Below, in pieces: positions 26,650 through 38,824 of a stretch of DNA of 64,000 nucleotides (positions are counted from its first letter, which is position 1; each line of letters starts with the position of its first letter). The DNA comes from Pseudofrankia inefficax (GTDB lineage Bacteria > Actinomycetota > Actinomycetes > Frankiales > Frankiaceae). The stretch covers positions 7,626,001 to 7,690,000 of the forward strand of contig NC_014666.1 of NCBI RefSeq assembly GCF_000166135.1. The letters are read 5' to 3'. The position numbers and the translations under genes are program-made. Below the pieces are notes generated by a model. That model was not told the DNA's origin, made no database searches, and saw only the letters and a program-made list of their open reading frames with translations.

Positions 26650-27486
26650 TCAGGACTTTGCCTCCGCGGGCGCGCCGCAGGCGATCCCCAGCTCGGCGAA
26701 CCTGGCGGCGCCGCCGTCATGCGCGGTCAGCACCCACGGGCCGCGCGGGGTGACGGCGACGGTGTGCTCGGTGTGGGCCGCCCAGGAACCGTCGACGGTC
26801 GACACGGTCCAGTCATCGTCGAGCACCCGGGTGTCCGGCGAGCCCATGGTGATCATCGGCTCGATCGCGAGCGCGAGGCCGGCGACCAGCTTGATGCCGC
26901 GGCCGGCCCGGCCGTGGTTGAGGATGTGGGGCGGCTGGTGCATCTCGGTACCGATGCCGTGACCGCCGTAGTTGTCGACGATGCCGAAGCCACGCGGCTG
27001 GACGTGCTGCTCGACGGCATGCGAGATGTCGGTCAGCCGGCCACCGAGCTGGGCCGCGGCGAGGCCGGCCCACAGCGAGTCCTCACAGACCTTGATCATC
27101 TCTAGGATCGCGGGGTCGACCGTGCCGACCGGCACCGTGATGGCCGCGTCGCCGTGCCAGCCGTCGACGATGGCGCCGCAGTCGATCGAGATGATGTCGC
27201 CGTCGTGCAGCACCCGCTTGCGGTTCGGGATCGCATGGACGACCTCGTCGTTCACCGAGCTGCAGATCGACGCCGGATACGGCGGATGCGCATAGCCCTT
27301 GAACGACGGGATGCCGCCGCCGGCGCGGATGGTCTTCTCAGCCACCGCGTCCAGGTCGGCGGTGGTGGCACCGGGGAGCGCGGCCTCCCGCAGCCGGTCG
27401 AGCGCCTGCGCGACCAGCAGCCCGGCGACCCGCATCTTGGCGATCTCCGCCGCCGTCTTGATCTGGACGTGCTCTCGTCGCGCCAT
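26650..27486 (-). CDS. map: methionine aminopeptidase, type I
   Basis: Removes the initiator Met from nascent proteins. 278 residues, about 25 longer than E. coli Map. The metal ligands can be placed: His in NDEVVHAIP, Asp in ISIDCGAIVDGWHGDAA, His in GHGIGTEMH, Glu in LAIEPMI and EHTVAV. The N-terminus REHVQIKTAAEIAKMRVAG is typical of the spc-operon copy. Weak AAGGG site before the ATG. 194 bp behind adk, with the palindrome GGTGGA/TCCACC (27628-27644) in between. Confidence 0.97.
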   Translation of the reverse strand: MARREHVQIKTAAEIAKMRVAGLLVAQALDRLREAALPGATTADLDAVAEKTIRAGGGIPSFKGYAHPPYPASICSSVNDEVVHAIPNRKRVLHDGDIISIDCGAIVDGWHGDAAITVPVGTVDPAILEMIKVCEDSLWAGLAAAQLGGRLTDISHAVEQHVQPRGFGIVDNYGGHGIGTEMHQPPHILNHGRAGRGIKLVAGLALAIEPMITMGSPDTRVLDDDWTVSTVDGSWAAHTEHTVAVTPRGPWVLTAHDGGAARFAELGIACGAPAEAKS

Positions 27487-27680
27487 AACCCTTGTCCCGG
27501 TCTTCGCTCTCGTTCACGGTGCCCCGCGGCCGATCCGGGCAGGCCAACCCGGGTGGGCCGACCGGCCCACGTGGTCACCGACGGGGCTTCTGGAACGACG
27601 ATAGTCCTCAGCCACAACAAGCTCGCTGGTGGATCTTGTCCACCGCGCCGCAGGACCCGAGCGCGCTAGGCGTGAGACGC

Positions 27681-28333
27681 TCAGGAACCGTGGTGACGCA
27701 GGGCGTCGATCGCGCGCTCGGTGACGTTGTCCACCGGGCCGGTCGCGTCGATACCGATCAGTACCCCACGCTCGGCGTACCAGGACACCAACGGCGCGGT
27801 CTGCTCGGCGTAGACCTCCAGGCGGTGCCGGATGGTCTCGGCCCGGTCATCGTCACGCTGGAACAGCGCGCCGTTGCACCGGTCGCAGACGTCCTCCACG
27901 GTGGGTGGATCGAAGTCCACGTGCCAGATGTGCCCGCACGAGCGGCAGGTCCGCCGACCGGACAGCCGCCGCACCACCTCGTCGTCGTCCACGACGAGCT
28001 CAAGCACCACGTCGAGCTGGGTGCCCATCGCCTCGAGCATCCCGGCGAGCACCTCGGCCTGCGGGACGTTGCGAGGGAATCCGTCCAGCAGGAAGCCCTT
28101 GACCGCGTCGTCCTCGGCAAGGCGGTTGCGCACCATACCGATCGTGATCTCGTCGGGAACGAGGTCACCCGCGTCCATGTAGTGCTTGGCCTGGATACCG
28201 AGCTCCGTGCCTTCTCGGACGTTCGCACGGAAGATGTCACCGGTGGAGATCTTGGGAATCGACCGCGCCGAGGCGATGAACGCGGCCTGCGTACCCTTGC
28301 CTGCTCCCGGTGGTCCGACCAGTACGAGGCGCA

Positions 28334-28334
<1 letters not shown>
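27681..28334 (-). CDS. adk: adenylate kinase, zinc-LID type
   Basis: Interconverts ATP, AMP and ADP. 217 residues. P-loop [10 protein letters not shown] at 7-16, NMP-binding KISTGDIFR, and a long LID domain with Cys130, Cys133, Cys150 and Cys153 (CRSC...CDRC), the structural zinc site of long-form Gram-positive enzymes. Many actinobacteria have the short LID-less or zinc-less form, so this is worth noting. GTG start overlapping the secY stop by one base (TAGTG). Confidence 0.97.
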
Positions 28335-29626
<1,292 letters not shown>

Positions 29627-29854
29627 GGCTCCTCCTGCAGGGGGGAAGTACACGAACGAGAGACGGCGACGGTCCGCCGGACGAGCTGTCCGATGGATGT
29701 TCCGGACGCCGTGAGGCGACTGTAACAGCACCTGAGGCTCACGAGTCCCGACATCACCTCCGCGGAGGTCAGTCAGAAACCCGCGGCCCCCACGGGATCA
29801 CCGGGCCACCGGCAGCCGAGCGGACCCGGTGCCTCGACCCAGTGTTCACCGAAA

Positions 29855-29882
29855 GGGGACGGACGCGCCCGCGCCCGTCCCC
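29855..29882 (-). terminator. hairpin directly behind rplO
   Basis: Arms GGGGACGG/CCGTCCCC with an inner GCGC stem, 4 nt after the rplO stop; followed on the minus strand by TTTCGG. It is placed before secY, so it may reduce read-through rather than end the operon. Confidence 0.6.
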
Positions 29883-29886
29883 GATC

Positions 29887-30378
29887 TCACACTTCGGTGA
29901 CACTGCCGCCAGCGGCGGCGATCTTGTCGCGAGCGGAACCCGAGAACGCGTGCGCGCTCACCTGCAGCGCGACGCCGAGGTCCCCGTCGCCGAGCACCTT
30001 GACGAGCGCATTCTTACGAACAGCGCCCGCCTTCACGAGCTCGTCGACGCCCACCTGGCCGCCCTGCGGGAACAGCTCGGCGAGGGTGGCGACGTTGACC
30101 ACCTGGTACTCGGTGCGCCAGCGGTTCTTGAAGCCCTTGAGCTTCGGGATCCGCATGTGCAGCGGCATCTGGCCACCCTCGAAGGTGGCCGGAACCTGCT
30201 TGCGCGCCTTGGAGCCCTTGGTGCCACGACCGGCGGTCTTGCCCTTGGAGCCCTCGCCGCGACCGACCCGCATCTTGGGCCGGTTCGCACCCGGCGCGGG
30301 ACGCAGGTGGTGCAGCTTCAGCGCCCGGCCACGCTCGGCCGTGCTCGCCTCGGGGGCGTCCTTGGTCAGTTCGGCCAT
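29887..30378 (-). CDS. rplO: 50S ribosomal protein L15
   Basis: 163 residues. [40 protein letters not shown] is the conserved basic N-terminal region after a 17-residue lead; [10 protein letters not shown] and the C-terminal [21 protein letters not shown] are present. One base separates it from rpmD. Confidence 0.98.
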   Translation of the reverse strand: MAELTKDAPEASTAERGRALKLHHLRPAPGANRPKMRVGRGEGSKGKTAGRGTKGSKARKQVPATFEGGQMPLHMRIPKLKGFKNRWRTEYQVVNVATLAELFPQGGQVGVDELVKAGAVRKNALVKVLGDGDLGVALQVSAHAFSGSARDKIAAAGGSVTEV

Positions 30379-30379
30379 C

Positions 30380-30562
30380 TCAGTTCACTTCCTCGACCGT
30401 CACCAGGTGCGCCACGGTCCGGATCATGCCCCGGATCTGCTGGGTGTCCTCGCGCACGGTGGACGCGTTGATCTTCCGCAGGCCCAGGGTCTTCAACGTC
30501 GCCCGCTGGTTGTGGGTGCCGCCGATCGGGGACCGGACCTGAGTGATCCGCAGAGAGGCCAT
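30380..30562 (-). CDS. rpmD: 50S ribosomal protein L30
   Basis: 60 residues, family length. [31 protein letters not shown] is the L30 core. ATG overlaps the rpsE stop by one base (TGATG), indicating coupled translation. Confidence 0.97.
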   Translation of the reverse strand: MASLRITQVRSPIGGTHNQRATLKTLGLRKINASTVREDTQQIRGMIRTVAHLVTVEEVN

Positions 30563-31173
30563 CACACACCTGCTCCGGCGGCCGCCCGCGCCCGCAGCAT
30601 CGCCGGCGGGGCAACGTCCTCCAGCGGCAGGCCGCGGCGCGCCGCGATCTCCTCGGGACGAGTCAGCCCGCGCAGCGCGGCGACGGTCGCGTGCACGATG
30701 TTGATCGGGTTGGACGAGCCGAGCGACTTCGACAGCACGTCGTGCACGCCCGCGCACTCCAGCACCGCGCGCACCGGGCCACCGGCGATGACACCGGTAC
30801 CCGGGGAAGCCGGCTTGAGCAGCACGACGCCGGCCGCAGCCTCGCCCTGGATCGGGTGCGGGATCGTCGAGCCGATCCGCGGCACCTTGAAGAAGTGCTT
30901 CTTGGCCTCCTCGACGCCCTTGGCGATCGCCGCGGGCACCTCCTTGGCCTTGCCGTAGCCGACGCCGACGGTGCCGTCCGCGTCCCCGACCACGACGAGC
31001 GCGGTGAAGCTGAACCGGCGGCCACCCTTGACGACCTTGGCCACGCGGTTGATCGCGACGACGCGCTCGACGTAGGCGGTCTTCTCCTGCGCCGGGCCGC
31101 CGCCTGAGCGGTCCCGGCGCTCACGGCGGTCGGAGCCGCCGGCGCCGCCGCCACGGCGCTGCTGGCCTGGCAT
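30562..31173 (-). CDS. rpsE: 30S ribosomal protein S5
   Basis: 203 residues; involved in decoding fidelity. A Gly/Arg-rich N-terminus (residues 1-30) precedes [35 protein letters not shown] and the [22 protein letters not shown] motif. The C-terminal domain GAGVIAGG-like [19 protein letters not shown] and [15 protein letters not shown] are intact. Confidence 0.98.
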   Translation of the reverse strand: MPGQQRRGGGAGGSDRRERRDRSGGGPAQEKTAYVERVVAINRVAKVVKGGRRFSFTALVVVGDADGTVGVGYGKAKEVPAAIAKGVEEAKKHFFKVPRIGSTIPHPIQGEAAAGVVLLKPASPGTGVIAGGPVRAVLECAGVHDVLSKSLGSSNPINIVHATVAALRGLTRPEEIAARRGLPLEDVAPPAMLRARAAAGAGV

Positions 31174-31199
31174 CTAGAACATCTCCTTTGTCGTGGTCA

Positions 31200-31574
31200 T
31201 CAGAAGTCCAGCCCCGCCTCGCGGGCCGCGTCTGCCAGCGCCGCGATCCGGCCGTGGTAGGTACGCCCACCCCGGTCGAAGACGACGGCGGACAGCCCAG
31301 CGGCCTTCGCGCGCTCGGCGACCAGCTTGCCGACCTCACGGGCCAGCGCGGTCTTGTCGCCGTCGGCCGTACGCAGCGAGGCGTCCAGCGTCGAGGCGGC
31401 AGCGAGGGTGTGGCCGGCGACGTCGTCGATGACCTGCGCGTAGATGTGCCGCGAGGAGCGCGTGACGACGAGCCGCGGACGGATCGGGGTGCCGGTGACC
31501 CGCTTGCGGACCCGGGCGTGGCGGCGGAGCCGGGAGATCCGGCGCCGGGAACTGGCGGTGAGGCTCACAGCCAT
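31200..31574 (-). CDS. rplR: 50S ribosomal protein L18
   Basis: 124 residues. Binds 5S rRNA with L5. [35 protein letters not shown] and the C-terminal [26 protein letters not shown] are conserved. 10 bp behind rplF. Confidence 0.98.
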   Translation of the reverse strand: MAVSLTASSRRRISRLRRHARVRKRVTGTPIRPRLVVTRSSRHIYAQVIDDVAGHTLAAASTLDASLRTADGDKTALAREVGKLVAERAKAAGLSAVVFDRGGRTYHGRIAALADAAREAGLDF

Positions 31575-31584
31575 GATCTATCTC

Positions 31585-32121
31585 CTACTTCCCGGTCTTC
31601 CCGACCTTGCGGCGGACGACCTCGCCCTGGTACCGCACGCCCTTGCCCTTGTACGGGTCGGGCTTGCGCAGGCCACGGATCTTGGCGGAGACCTCGCCGA
31701 CGAGCTGCTTGTCGATGCCGTGCACGACGAAGCGGGTCGGGGTCTGTACCTCGAACCGAATGCCCTCCGGCGCCTTGACCGGCACCGGGTGACTGAAACC
31801 GAGCGCGAACTCCAGGTCGGAGCCCTTGGCCTGCACGCGGTACCCGACGCCGACGATCTCCAGCGTCTTCGAGTAGCCCGTGGTGACGCCGATGACCATG
31901 TTGGAGACCAGCGTCCGGGTCAGGCCGTGCAGCGCGCGTGAGTTGCGCTCGTCGTCCGGGCGGGCGACCACGACCTGGCCCTCTTCCTGGGCGACCGTGA
32001 TCGGCTCGACGACGGTGTGCGAGAGGGTGCCCTTCGGGCCCTTCACGGTGACGTGCTGGCCATCGAGGGACACCTCGACGCCGCTCGGCACCGAAATCGG
32101 CAGACGGCCGATGCGAGACAT
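31585..32121 (-). CDS. rplF: 50S ribosomal protein L6
   Basis: 178 residues, two similar domains. Starts [17 protein letters not shown]; the C-terminal signature [25 protein letters not shown] is present. Stop 10 bp before rplR. Confidence 0.98.
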   Translation of the reverse strand: MSRIGRLPISVPSGVEVSLDGQHVTVKGPKGTLSHTVVEPITVAQEEGQVVVARPDDERNSRALHGLTRTLVSNMVIGVTTGYSKTLEIVGVGYRVQAKGSDLEFALGFSHPVPVKAPEGIRFEVQTPTRFVVHGIDKQLVGEVSAKIRGLRKPDPYKGKGVRYQGEVVRRKVGKTGK

Positions 32122-32132
32122 CTCGGGACCCC

Positions 32133-32537
32133 CTACCAGACGTAGGCGAGGACTTCCCCGCCCACCTTCCGCTTACCGGCCTGCCGATCGGTGAGCAGCC
32201 CTGACGACGTGGAGATGATCGCCACGCCCAGGCCGCCGAGCACCTTCGGCAGGTTGGTGGACTTCGCGTACACCCGCAGACCGGGCTTGCTGATGCGCTT
32301 CACGCCGGCGATCGAGCGCTCCCGGTTGGGGCCGTACTTGAGGTCCACGATCAGGTTCTTGCCGGGCCCGGCCTCGGGCTCCTCCACGTGCCAGCCGAGG
32401 ATGTAGCCCTCCTGCTGGAGGATCTCGGCGACGTGCACCTTGATCTTGCTGTGCGGCATCACCACCCGGTCGTGGTACGCCCGGTTGGCATTGCGGATGC
32501 GCGTGAGCATGTCCGCAATCGGATCGGTCATCGTCAT
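32133..32537 (-). CDS. rpsH: 30S ribosomal protein S8
   Basis: 134 residues. [31 protein letters not shown] at the start and [31 protein letters not shown] at the end are the family signatures. S8 is the known translational repressor of the spc operon in E. coli; whether that applies here cannot be judged from sequence. Confidence 0.98.
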   Translation of the reverse strand: MTMTDPIADMLTRIRNANRAYHDRVVMPHSKIKVHVAEILQQEGYILGWHVEEPEAGPGKNLIVDLKYGPNRERSIAGVKRISKPGLRVYAKSTNLPKVLGGLGVAIISTSSGLLTDRQAGKRKVGGEVLAYVW

Positions 32538-32660
32538 TGGGTGACGCCTTCCTCACGGCGGTTCCCGGTGCCCCTCGTGGGCTCGGGCCTACCGCGACTG
32601 GGTGGTGTTACAGATCACCCGCGTCACGCGGGCAAAGTACCAGTCTGCTCCACGCGATGA

Positions 32661-32682
32661 AGCCGCCTGTCAGCAGGCGGCT
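32661..32682. repeat. intra-operon hairpin between rpsN and rpsH
   Basis: Perfect 9-bp arms AGCCGCCTG/CAGGCGGCT with a 4-nt loop in the 190-bp rpsN-rpsH spacer. No U-tract. Confidence 0.75.
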
Positions 32683-32727
32683 CCACCGGGCCAAACAGCG
32701 GTACCAGCTGTACCGAACTGCCCCCGA

Positions 32728-32913
32728 CTACCAGGAGCTCTTGGTGATCCCGGGCAGCTCGCCGCGGTGCGCCATCTGCCGCAGGCAGATCCGGCACAGC
32801 CCGAACACCCGGTACACCGAGCGCGGACGGCCACACCGCTGGCAGCGGGTGTAGCCGCGGACCGCGTACTTCGGCTTGCTGGCGGCCTTCTCGATCAGAG
32901 CCTTCTTCGCCAT
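32728..32913 (-). CDS. rpsN: 30S ribosomal protein S14, type Z (zinc-binding)
   Basis: 61 residues, the length of the type Z form. [38 protein letters not shown] carries the two CxxC zinc pairs. Lies 4 bp behind rplE, the canonical position. Confidence 0.98.
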   Translation of the reverse strand: MAKKALIEKAASKPKYAVRGYTRCQRCGRPRSVYRVFGLCRICLRQMAHRGELPGITKSSW

Positions 32914-32917
32914 GCTT

Positions 32918-33487
32918 CTAGTTCTCCCGGAACGGGAAGCCCAGCGCGCGCAGCAGCGCCCGGCCCTCGTCGTCAGTCGTCGCGGTGGTGACGACAGTGA
33001 TGTCCATGCCGCGCACCCGGTCGATCCTGTCGATGTCGATCTCGTGGAAGATCGACTGCTCGGTCACGCCGAACGTGTAGTTGCCGCGACCGTCGAACTG
33101 CTTCGGCGACAGGCCACGGAAGTCCCGGATGCGGGGCAGCGCGATCGAGACGAGCCGGTCAAGGAACTCCCACATCCGGTCGCCGCGCAGGGTCACCTTC
33201 GCGCCGATCGGCATGCCCTCGCGCAGCTTGAACTGCGCGATGGACTTCGTCGCCCGCCGTACGGCCGGCTTCTGGCCGGTGATGGCGGCCAGGTCCTTCA
33301 GCGCGCCGTCGATGAGCTTGGCGTCGCGGGCCGCGTCGCCGACACCCATGTTGACGACGACCTTCACGACGCCCGGGATCTGCATGACGTTCGCGTAGCT
33401 GAACTGCTCACGCAGGCCTGGCGCGATCTCCTCGCGGTAGCGCTGCTTGAGCCGCGGCATCGCCGACGCCTCAGTAGTCACAGTCAT
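32918..33487 (-). CDS. rplE: 50S ribosomal protein L5
   Basis: 189 residues. 5S rRNA-binding protein. [41 protein letters not shown]-type [23 protein letters not shown] and [10 protein letters not shown] are in family order. An ATG at 33460 (MPRLKQRY) is a possible alternative start. Confidence 0.97.
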   Translation of the reverse strand: MTVTTEASAMPRLKQRYREEIAPGLREQFSYANVMQIPGVVKVVVNMGVGDAARDAKLIDGALKDLAAITGQKPAVRRATKSIAQFKLREGMPIGAKVTLRGDRMWEFLDRLVSIALPRIRDFRGLSPKQFDGRGNYTFGVTEQSIFHEIDIDRIDRVRGMDITVVTTATTDDEGRALLRALGFPFREN

Positions 33488-33501
33488 TTGGATTCCGATC
33501 C

Positions 33502-33828
33502 CTACAACTCGGCACCGGTACGGCGCGAGATCCGCACCTTGGTACCGTCCTCGTTGATCTTGTATCCGACGCGGGTCGGCTTCCCGTCGCTCGGGTCCAC
33601 AACCGCGACGTTGCTGACGTGGATCGGAGCCTCCTGGGTGACGATGCCACCCGACTGCGAACCACGAGTCGTGGTCTGGACGCGGGTGTGCCGGGTGACC
33701 CGGTTCGCGCCCTCGACGACGACCTTCCGCTCGTCGGGGATGGCCCGGATGACCTTCCCCTTGAGCCCGCGGTCCTTGCCGGAAATGACCTGGACCGTGT
33801 CGCCCTTCTTGATCTTCATACCGGCCAC
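33502..33828 (-). CDS. rplX: 50S ribosomal protein L24
   Basis: 108 residues. [25 protein letters not shown] is the KOW motif at the start of the protein; the C-terminus [19 protein letters not shown] is standard. GTG at 33828 fits GGAGGTG upstream better than the ATG at 33819. Confidence 0.97.
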   Translation of the reverse strand: MAGMKIKKGDTVQVISGKDRGLKGKVIRAIPDERKVVVEGANRVTRHTRVQTTTRGSQSGGIVTQEAPIHVSNVAVVDPSDGKPTRVGYKINEDGTKVRISRRTGAEL

Positions 33829-33831
33829 GGT

Positions 33832-34200
33832 CTAAAGCACCTCCGGCGCCAGCGAAATAATCTTCATGAACTTCTTGTCGCGCAGCTCGCGGCCGACCGG
33901 CCCGAAGATGCGGGTGCCCCGGGGGTCGCCGCCGTCACGGATGAGCACGGCTGCGTTCTCGTCGAACCGGATGTAGGAGCCGTCCGGCCGCCGGCGCTCC
34001 TTGGTGGTGCGCACCACGACCGCCTTCACCACGTCGCCGCGCTTCACGCCGGCGCCGGGCAGGGCGTCCTTCACCGTGCCGACGATGATGTCGCCGATCC
34101 CCGCGTACCGACGACCCGAGCCGCCGAGAACGCGGATGCACAGGATCTCCCGCGCGCCCGTGTTGTCGGCGACCCTAAGGCGCGTCTCCTGCTGAATCAC
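33832..34200 (-). CDS. rplN: 50S ribosomal protein L14
   Basis: 122 residues, exact family length. [36 protein letters not shown] and [13 protein letters not shown] are conserved. GTG at 34200 preceded by AGGAGCTT. First gene of the spc part, 123 bp behind rpsQ. Confidence 0.98.
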   Translation of the reverse strand: MIQQETRLRVADNTGAREILCIRVLGGSGRRYAGIGDIIVGTVKDALPGAGVKRGDVVKAVVVRTTKERRRPDGSYIRFDENAAVLIRDGGDPRGTRIFGPVGRELRDKKFMKIISLAPEVL

Positions 34201-34286
34201 TTCAAGCTCCTGACCCGCTTGCGGCGAATTTCTCAATCTCACCGTTGAAGCCGCCGCAACGGGAGGCTTCGCCTATCACCGGGACC

Positions 34287-34311
34287 GCCCCGCCGCGTGA
34301 CGCGGCGGGGC
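34287..34311. repeat. intra-operon hairpin between rpsQ and rplN
   Basis: Perfect 11-bp arms GCCCCGCCGCG/CGCGGCGGGGC with a TGA loop, at the S10/spc boundary; flanked by a weaker GAAGCC/GGCTTC stem. 12 nt behind the rpsQ stop. No U-tract. Confidence 0.8.
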
Positions 34312-34323
34312 TCCGGTACCTAA

Positions 34324-34613
<290 letters not shown>

Positions 34614-34617
<4 letters not shown>

Positions 34618-34859
34618 TCCGCTTCGTCAGCCGGGCCGGCCGCCGGGTCGACGGTGAGGCCGAGCTCGCGCTCCCGCATCACCGTGTAGATCCGGGCGAT
34701 CTCATGCTTGACGGCCCGCAGCCGCCGATTGTTGGAGAGCTGGCCGGTCGCGTTCTGGAACCGGAGGTTGAACAGCTCCTCCTTGGCCTCGCGGAGCTTG
34801 TCCACCAGGTCAGCGCCGGACAGCGCGCGCAGGTCGTCCGCGGAGGTCGCGATAGCCAT
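34614..34859 (-). CDS. rpmC: 50S ribosomal protein L29
   Basis: 81 residues. [60 protein letters not shown] is the two-helix L29 fold at the tunnel exit; an acidic tail follows. ATG at 34859 overlaps the rplP stop (TGATG); GTG at 34862 is an alternative. Confidence 0.97.
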
Positions 34860-35275
34860 CACGCACCACCTTCACGGGTCACGAACCGGCACTTCATCGG
34901 GAGCTTGTGGATCGCGCGGCGCATCGCCTCGCGGGCCACCGGCTCGGCCACGCCCGACAGCTCGAACATGATCCGGCCTGGCTTGACGTTCGCCACCCAC
35001 CACTCGGGCGAGCCCTTACCGGAACCCATGCGGGTCTCGGCCGGCTTCTTGGTCAGCGGACGGTCCGGGTAGATGTTGATCCAGACCTTTCCACCGCGTC
35101 GGATGTGCCGGGTCATCGCGATACGAGCCGACTCGATCTGCCGGTTCGTCACGTACGCCGGCTCGAGCGCCTGAATCGCGAACTCGCCGAAGGCGATCCT
35201 CGTCCCGCCCTTGGCAGCACCCGTCCGCTTGGGGTGGTGCTGCTTGCGGTGCGCGACCTTACGAGGGATAAGCAT
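34859..35275 (-). CDS. rplP: 50S ribosomal protein L16
   Basis: 138 residues. [24 protein letters not shown] start, [22 protein letters not shown] and [24 protein letters not shown] signatures. ATG at 35275 gives the family N-terminus; 4 bp behind rpsC. Confidence 0.98.
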   Translation of the reverse strand: MLIPRKVAHRKQHHPKRTGAAKGGTRIAFGEFAIQALEPAYVTNRQIESARIAMTRHIRRGGKVWINIYPDRPLTKKPAETRMGSGKGSPEWWVANVKPGRIMFELSGVAEPVAREAMRRAIHKLPMKCRFVTREGGA

Positions 35276-35279
35276 TGTC

Positions 35280-36224
35280 CTACTCCTCCGCCTTCTCCGG
35301 CGCGGCCGTCTCGACGGCGGCCGGCGTCGGCGACACGTCCGGGGTCGCGACCGCCGCGGCGGTCGTCTCCGGCGCGGCGGTGGCCTCGGCCTCGACAGGC
35401 GCCTCGGCCGGAGCCTCGGCAGCCGCCGTCTGCGGCTTCCCGCCCCGGCGCTCGCCACGCTCGCGCGCGGCCGCGGCGCGGCCAGCCTCGGTGCCACCGG
35501 TGGTCGTCCCGGACGAGCCGGAGCGCGGCCCACGACGGGCGGGACGCTCCCGGCGGTGCTGACGGGTCAGCGCCTCCTGGGCCTCGCGCTCGGCGCGGCT
35601 CTGCACCACGTCGCCCTTGTAGATCCAGACCTTCACGCCGATCCGGCCGAAGGTCGTGCGGGCCTCGTAGAAGCCGTAGTCGATGTCCGCCCGCAGGGTG
35701 TGCAGCGGCACCCGGCCCTCGCGGTAGAACTCCGACCGGCTCATCTCGGCGCCGCCCAGACGTCCGGAGCACTGCACCCGGATGCCCTTCGCGCCGCCCT
35801 TCATCGCGGTCTGCATCGCCTTGCGCATCGCGCGGCGGAAGCTGACCCGGCTGGAGAGCTGCTCGGCCACGCCCTGCGCGACGAGCTGCGCGTCCACCTC
35901 GGGGTTCTTGACCTCGAGGATGTTCAGCTGGACCTGCTTGCCGGTCAGCTTCTCGAGGTCACCACGGATACGGTCGGCCTCCGCGCCGCGGCGGCCGATG
36001 ACGATGCCCGGCCGCGCGGTGTGGATGTCGACCCGCAGCCGGCCCTGGGTCCGCTCGATGTCGACCCGGCTGATGCCGGCCCGCTCCATGCCCTTGGACA
36101 TCATCTTACGAATCTTGACGTCCTCGCCGACGTACGCCTTGTACTGCTTGTCGGCGTACCAGCGCGACGTGAACTCCGACGTGATGCCCAGTCGGAACCC
36201 GTGCGGGTTTACCTTCTGCCCCAC
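35280..36224 (-). CDS. rpsC: 30S ribosomal protein S3 with long Ala/Glu tail
   Basis: 314 residues; the conserved part ends near 215. KH domain with [21 protein letters not shown], and the second domain [38 protein letters not shown]. The last 100 residues are Arg/Ala/Glu/Thr-rich low-complexity sequence ([22 protein letters not shown]), longer than the typical S3 tail. Start one base inside the rplV stop. Confidence 0.97.
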   Translation of the reverse strand: MGQKVNPHGFRLGITSEFTSRWYADKQYKAYVGEDVKIRKMMSKGMERAGISRVDIERTQGRLRVDIHTARPGIVIGRRGAEADRIRGDLEKLTGKQVQLNILEVKNPEVDAQLVAQGVAEQLSSRVSFRRAMRKAMQTAMKGGAKGIRVQCSGRLGGAEMSRSEFYREGRVPLHTLRADIDYGFYEARTTFGRIGVKVWIYKGDVVQSRAEREAQEALTRQHRRERPARRGPRSGSSGTTTGGTEAGRAAAARERGERRGGKPQTAAAEAPAEAPVEAEATAAPETTAAAVATPDVSPTPAAVETAAPEKAEE

Positions 36225-36640
36225 TACCGGGCCCTCCTGTTGCTCTTGGCGCCGTCCGCGGCCGGGGCCACGCTCTCCACCACGATCGTGATGTGGCTGG
36301 TCCGCTTGCGGATGCGGTAGGCCCGGCCCTGAGCGCGCGGACGAATCCGCTTCAGCGTCGGGCCCTCGTCCACGTACGCCTCGCCGACGAACAGCGTGTC
36401 GGGGTCGAGGCCGTGGTTGTTCTCGGCGTTCGCGATGGCGCTGTGCAGCACCTTGTAGACGTCGGTGCTGGCGGACTGCGCGGCGAACGTCAGGATGTCG
36501 AGCGCCTCCTTGGCGTTACGGCCGCGGACGAGGTCCACGACACGACGCGCCTTGGTCGGCGAGATCCGGACGTAGCGGGCCGTGGCCTTCGCGCCAGGCA
36601 GACCGGCCCTGGTCAGACCGTCGACGAGATCGTCAGCCAC
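36224..36640 (-). CDS. rplV: 50S ribosomal protein L22
   Basis: 138 residues. [51 protein letters not shown] and the tunnel-lining loop [29 protein letters not shown] are intact. GTG start overlaps rpsS by 8 bp. Confidence 0.98.
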   Translation of the reverse strand: MADDLVDGLTRAGLPGAKATARYVRISPTKARRVVDLVRGRNAKEALDILTFAAQSASTDVYKVLHSAIANAENNHGLDPDTLFVGEAYVDEGPTLKRIRPRAQGRAYRIRKRTSHITIVVESVAPAADGAKSNRRAR

Positions 36641-36914
36641 GGCGTGACCTCCGGTCTTCCTTCACGTGACCGCGGAAGGTCCGAGTCGGGGCGAACTCCC
36701 CGAGCTTGTGACCGACCATGCCCTCCGTGATGAACACCGGAACGTGCTTGCGGCCGTCGTGCACCGCGATGGTGTGGCCCAGCATGTCCGGAATGATCGT
36801 CGAGCGCCGCGACCACGTCTTGATGACGTGCTTGGTGCCCTTCTCGTTCTGGACGTCCACCTTCTTGAGCAGGTGGTCGTCGACGAACGGGCCCTTCTTC
36901 AGGCTGCGTGGCAT
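36633..36914 (-). CDS. rpsS: 30S ribosomal protein S19
   Basis: 93 residues, exact family length. [20 protein letters not shown] at the start and [24 protein letters not shown] at the end. Overlaps the rplV start by 8 bp, which couples the two. Confidence 0.98.
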   Translation of the reverse strand: MPRSLKKGPFVDDHLLKKVDVQNEKGTKHVIKTWSRRSTIIPDMLGHTIAVHDGRKHVPVFITEGMVGHKLGEFAPTRTFRGHVKEDRRSRRG

Positions 36915-36974
36915 TGTGTCTCCTCCTCCCTGCTCAGTGGTGGTTCTCGGCGCTGGTTGCGCGGGTTAGCGCGC

Positions 36975-37808
36975 TCACCGGCGCTTCGCCTTCTTGCGGT
37001 TGCTCACGATGAGCTTGTCGCTGGCCTTGCGGGTGGCCCTGGTCCGGCCCTCGGGGCGGCCCTTCGGGTTCACCGGGTGGCGACCACCGGAGGTCTTGCC
37101 CTCACCACCACCGTGCGGGTGGTCGACCGGGTTCATGGCGACACCACGCACGGTCGGGCGACGGCCCTTCCAGCGCATCCGGCCGGCCTTGCCCCAGTTG
37201 ATGTTGCTCTGCTCCGCGTTGCCGACCTCGCCGACCGTCGCGCGGCAGCGGACGTCGACCTTGCGCATCTCACCGGAGGGCATCCGCAGCTGGGCGTACG
37301 GGCCGTCCTTCGCGACGAGCTGGACGCTCACGCCGGCGCTACGGGCGATCTTGGCACCGCCGCCGGGCCGCAGCTCGACGTTGTGGATCACGGTACCGGT
37401 CGGGATGTTGCGCAGCGGCAGGGCGTTGCCCGGCTTGATGTCCGCGCCGACGCCCGAGCTGACCGTGTCACCCTGCTTGAGCTTCACCGGGGCGACGATG
37501 TACCGCTTCTCGCCGTCCGCGTAGTGCAGCAGCGCGATCCGGGCAGTGCGGTTCGGGTCGTACTCGATGTGCGCGACCTTGGCCGGCACGCCGTCCTTGT
37601 CCCGACGGAAGTCGATGACGCGGTAGGCGCGCTTGTGGCCGCCACCCTGGTGACGGGTGGTGATCCGGCCGTGCGCGTTGCGGCCGCCCTTGGAGTGCAG
37701 CGGACGGACAAGCGACTTCTCCGGGTGGTCACGCGTGATCTCGGCGAAGTCGGCCACGCTCGAGCCGCGGCGCCCCGGAGTGGTGGGCTTGTAACGACGA
37801 ATTCCCAT
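36975..37808 (-). CDS. rplB: 50S ribosomal protein L2
   Basis: 277 residues. [20 protein letters not shown] start; the peptidyl-transferase-centre histidine loop is in [17 protein letters not shown]-terminal [17 protein letters not shown]. 60 bp ahead of rpsS. Confidence 0.98.
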   Translation of the reverse strand: MGIRRYKPTTPGRRGSSVADFAEITRDHPEKSLVRPLHSKGGRNAHGRITTRHQGGGHKRAYRVIDFRRDKDGVPAKVAHIEYDPNRTARIALLHYADGEKRYIVAPVKLKQGDTVSSGVGADIKPGNALPLRNIPTGTVIHNVELRPGGGAKIARSAGVSVQLVAKDGPYAQLRMPSGEMRKVDVRCRATVGEVGNAEQSNINWGKAGRMRWKGRRPTVRGVAMNPVDHPHGGGEGKTSGGRHPVNPKGRPEGRTRATRKASDKLIVSNRKKAKRR

Positions 37809-37826
37809 GACTAATCCAGCTCTCCG

Positions 37827-38123
37827 TTACGCGCCCGGGCCACCGAAGATCTCGATGGAGTCGCCGGGGGCGAGGCTGACCATGGCGCGCTTGGTGGCCT
37901 TGCGCTGGCCCCAGCCGTACTTGGTCCGCTTACGCTTGCCGGCCCGGTTGATGGTGTTGACGCTCAGCACCCGGACGTTGAAGATCTGCTGGATCGCGAT
38001 CTTGATCTGGGTCTTGTTCGCGTCCGGGCGGACGATGAACGTGTAGACGTTCTCGTCGAGCAGGCCGTAGCTCTTCTCCGAGACAACCGGCTTCAGGATG
38101 ATGTCCCGCGGGTCGGGGATCAC
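37827..38123 (-). CDS. rplW: 50S ribosomal protein L23
   Basis: 98 residues. [54 protein letters not shown] is the L23 fold that docks trigger factor and SRP at the tunnel exit. GTG start overlapping the rplD stop (GTGA). Confidence 0.97.
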   Translation of the reverse strand: MIPDPRDIILKPVVSEKSYGLLDENVYTFIVRPDANKTQIKIAIQQIFNVRVLSVNTINRAGKRKRTKYGWGQRKATKRAMVSLAPGDSIEIFGGPGA

Positions 38124-38824
38124 TGGTCTGCCTCCTGCGCCTTGCCCCGGCCGATGAACGAGGCGAGCGCGCCCTGGGTGAAGACGACGTCGTCGCTGAT
38201 CATCACGTCGTAGGTGTTCAGCTGGCCCGGGTCGAGCAGGTGCACCGTCGAGACGTTGCGCAGGCTCTTCCAGGTGAGCTCGTCGGTCCGCTCCACGACG
38301 ACCAGCACCCGCCGGCTGCTCGCGATCTCCAGCAGCGCGCTGAGCGCGGCCTTCGTCGACGGCGTCTCGCCGTCCACGAACGAGGAGACGACGTGCACCC
38401 GGTTGTTGCGGGCCCGGTCCGAGAGGGCACCGCGCAGCGCGGCCGCCTTCATCTTCTTCGGGGTCCGCTGGTCGTAGTTGCGCGGCGTCGGGCCGTGCAC
38501 GGTGCCACCGCCGGCGAACTGCGGGGCGCGCAGCGAGCCCTGCCGCGCGCGGCCGGTGCCCTTCTGCCGGTACGGCTTCTTGCCACCGCCCCTGACCTCA
38601 CCGCGGGTCTTGGTGTCGTGGGTGCCCTGGCGGGCCGCGGCCTGCTGGGCCACGACGACCTGGTGGATCAGCGGGACGTTCACCTGAACGTCGAAGATCT
38701 CGCCAGGAAGCTCCGCGGTACCGCCTTCGCCACCAGCCGGGGCGTGGACCGTGACGGTCCGCGCCTCGCCGACGGGGGCCTTACGAAACGTCCGGGCCCG
38801 CTCTTGGCCTGTTGTCTCAGTCAC
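38120..38824 (-). CDS. rplD: 50S ribosomal protein L4
   Basis: 234 residues. The tunnel loop [42 protein letters not shown] is intact, followed by DYDQR-type [23 protein letters not shown] 30-residue N-terminal lead precedes the fold. GTG start overlaps the rplC stop. Confidence 0.98.
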   Translation of the reverse strand: MTETTGQERARTFRKAPVGEARTVTVHAPAGGEGGTAELPGEIFDVQVNVPLIHQVVVAQQAAARQGTHDTKTRGEVRGGGKKPYRQKGTGRARQGSLRAPQFAGGGTVHGPTPRNYDQRTPKKMKAAALRGALSDRARNNRVHVVSSFVDGETPSTKAALSALLEIASSRRVLVVVERTDELTWKSLRNVSTVHLLDPGQLNTYDVMISDDVVFTQGALASFIGRGKAQEADQ

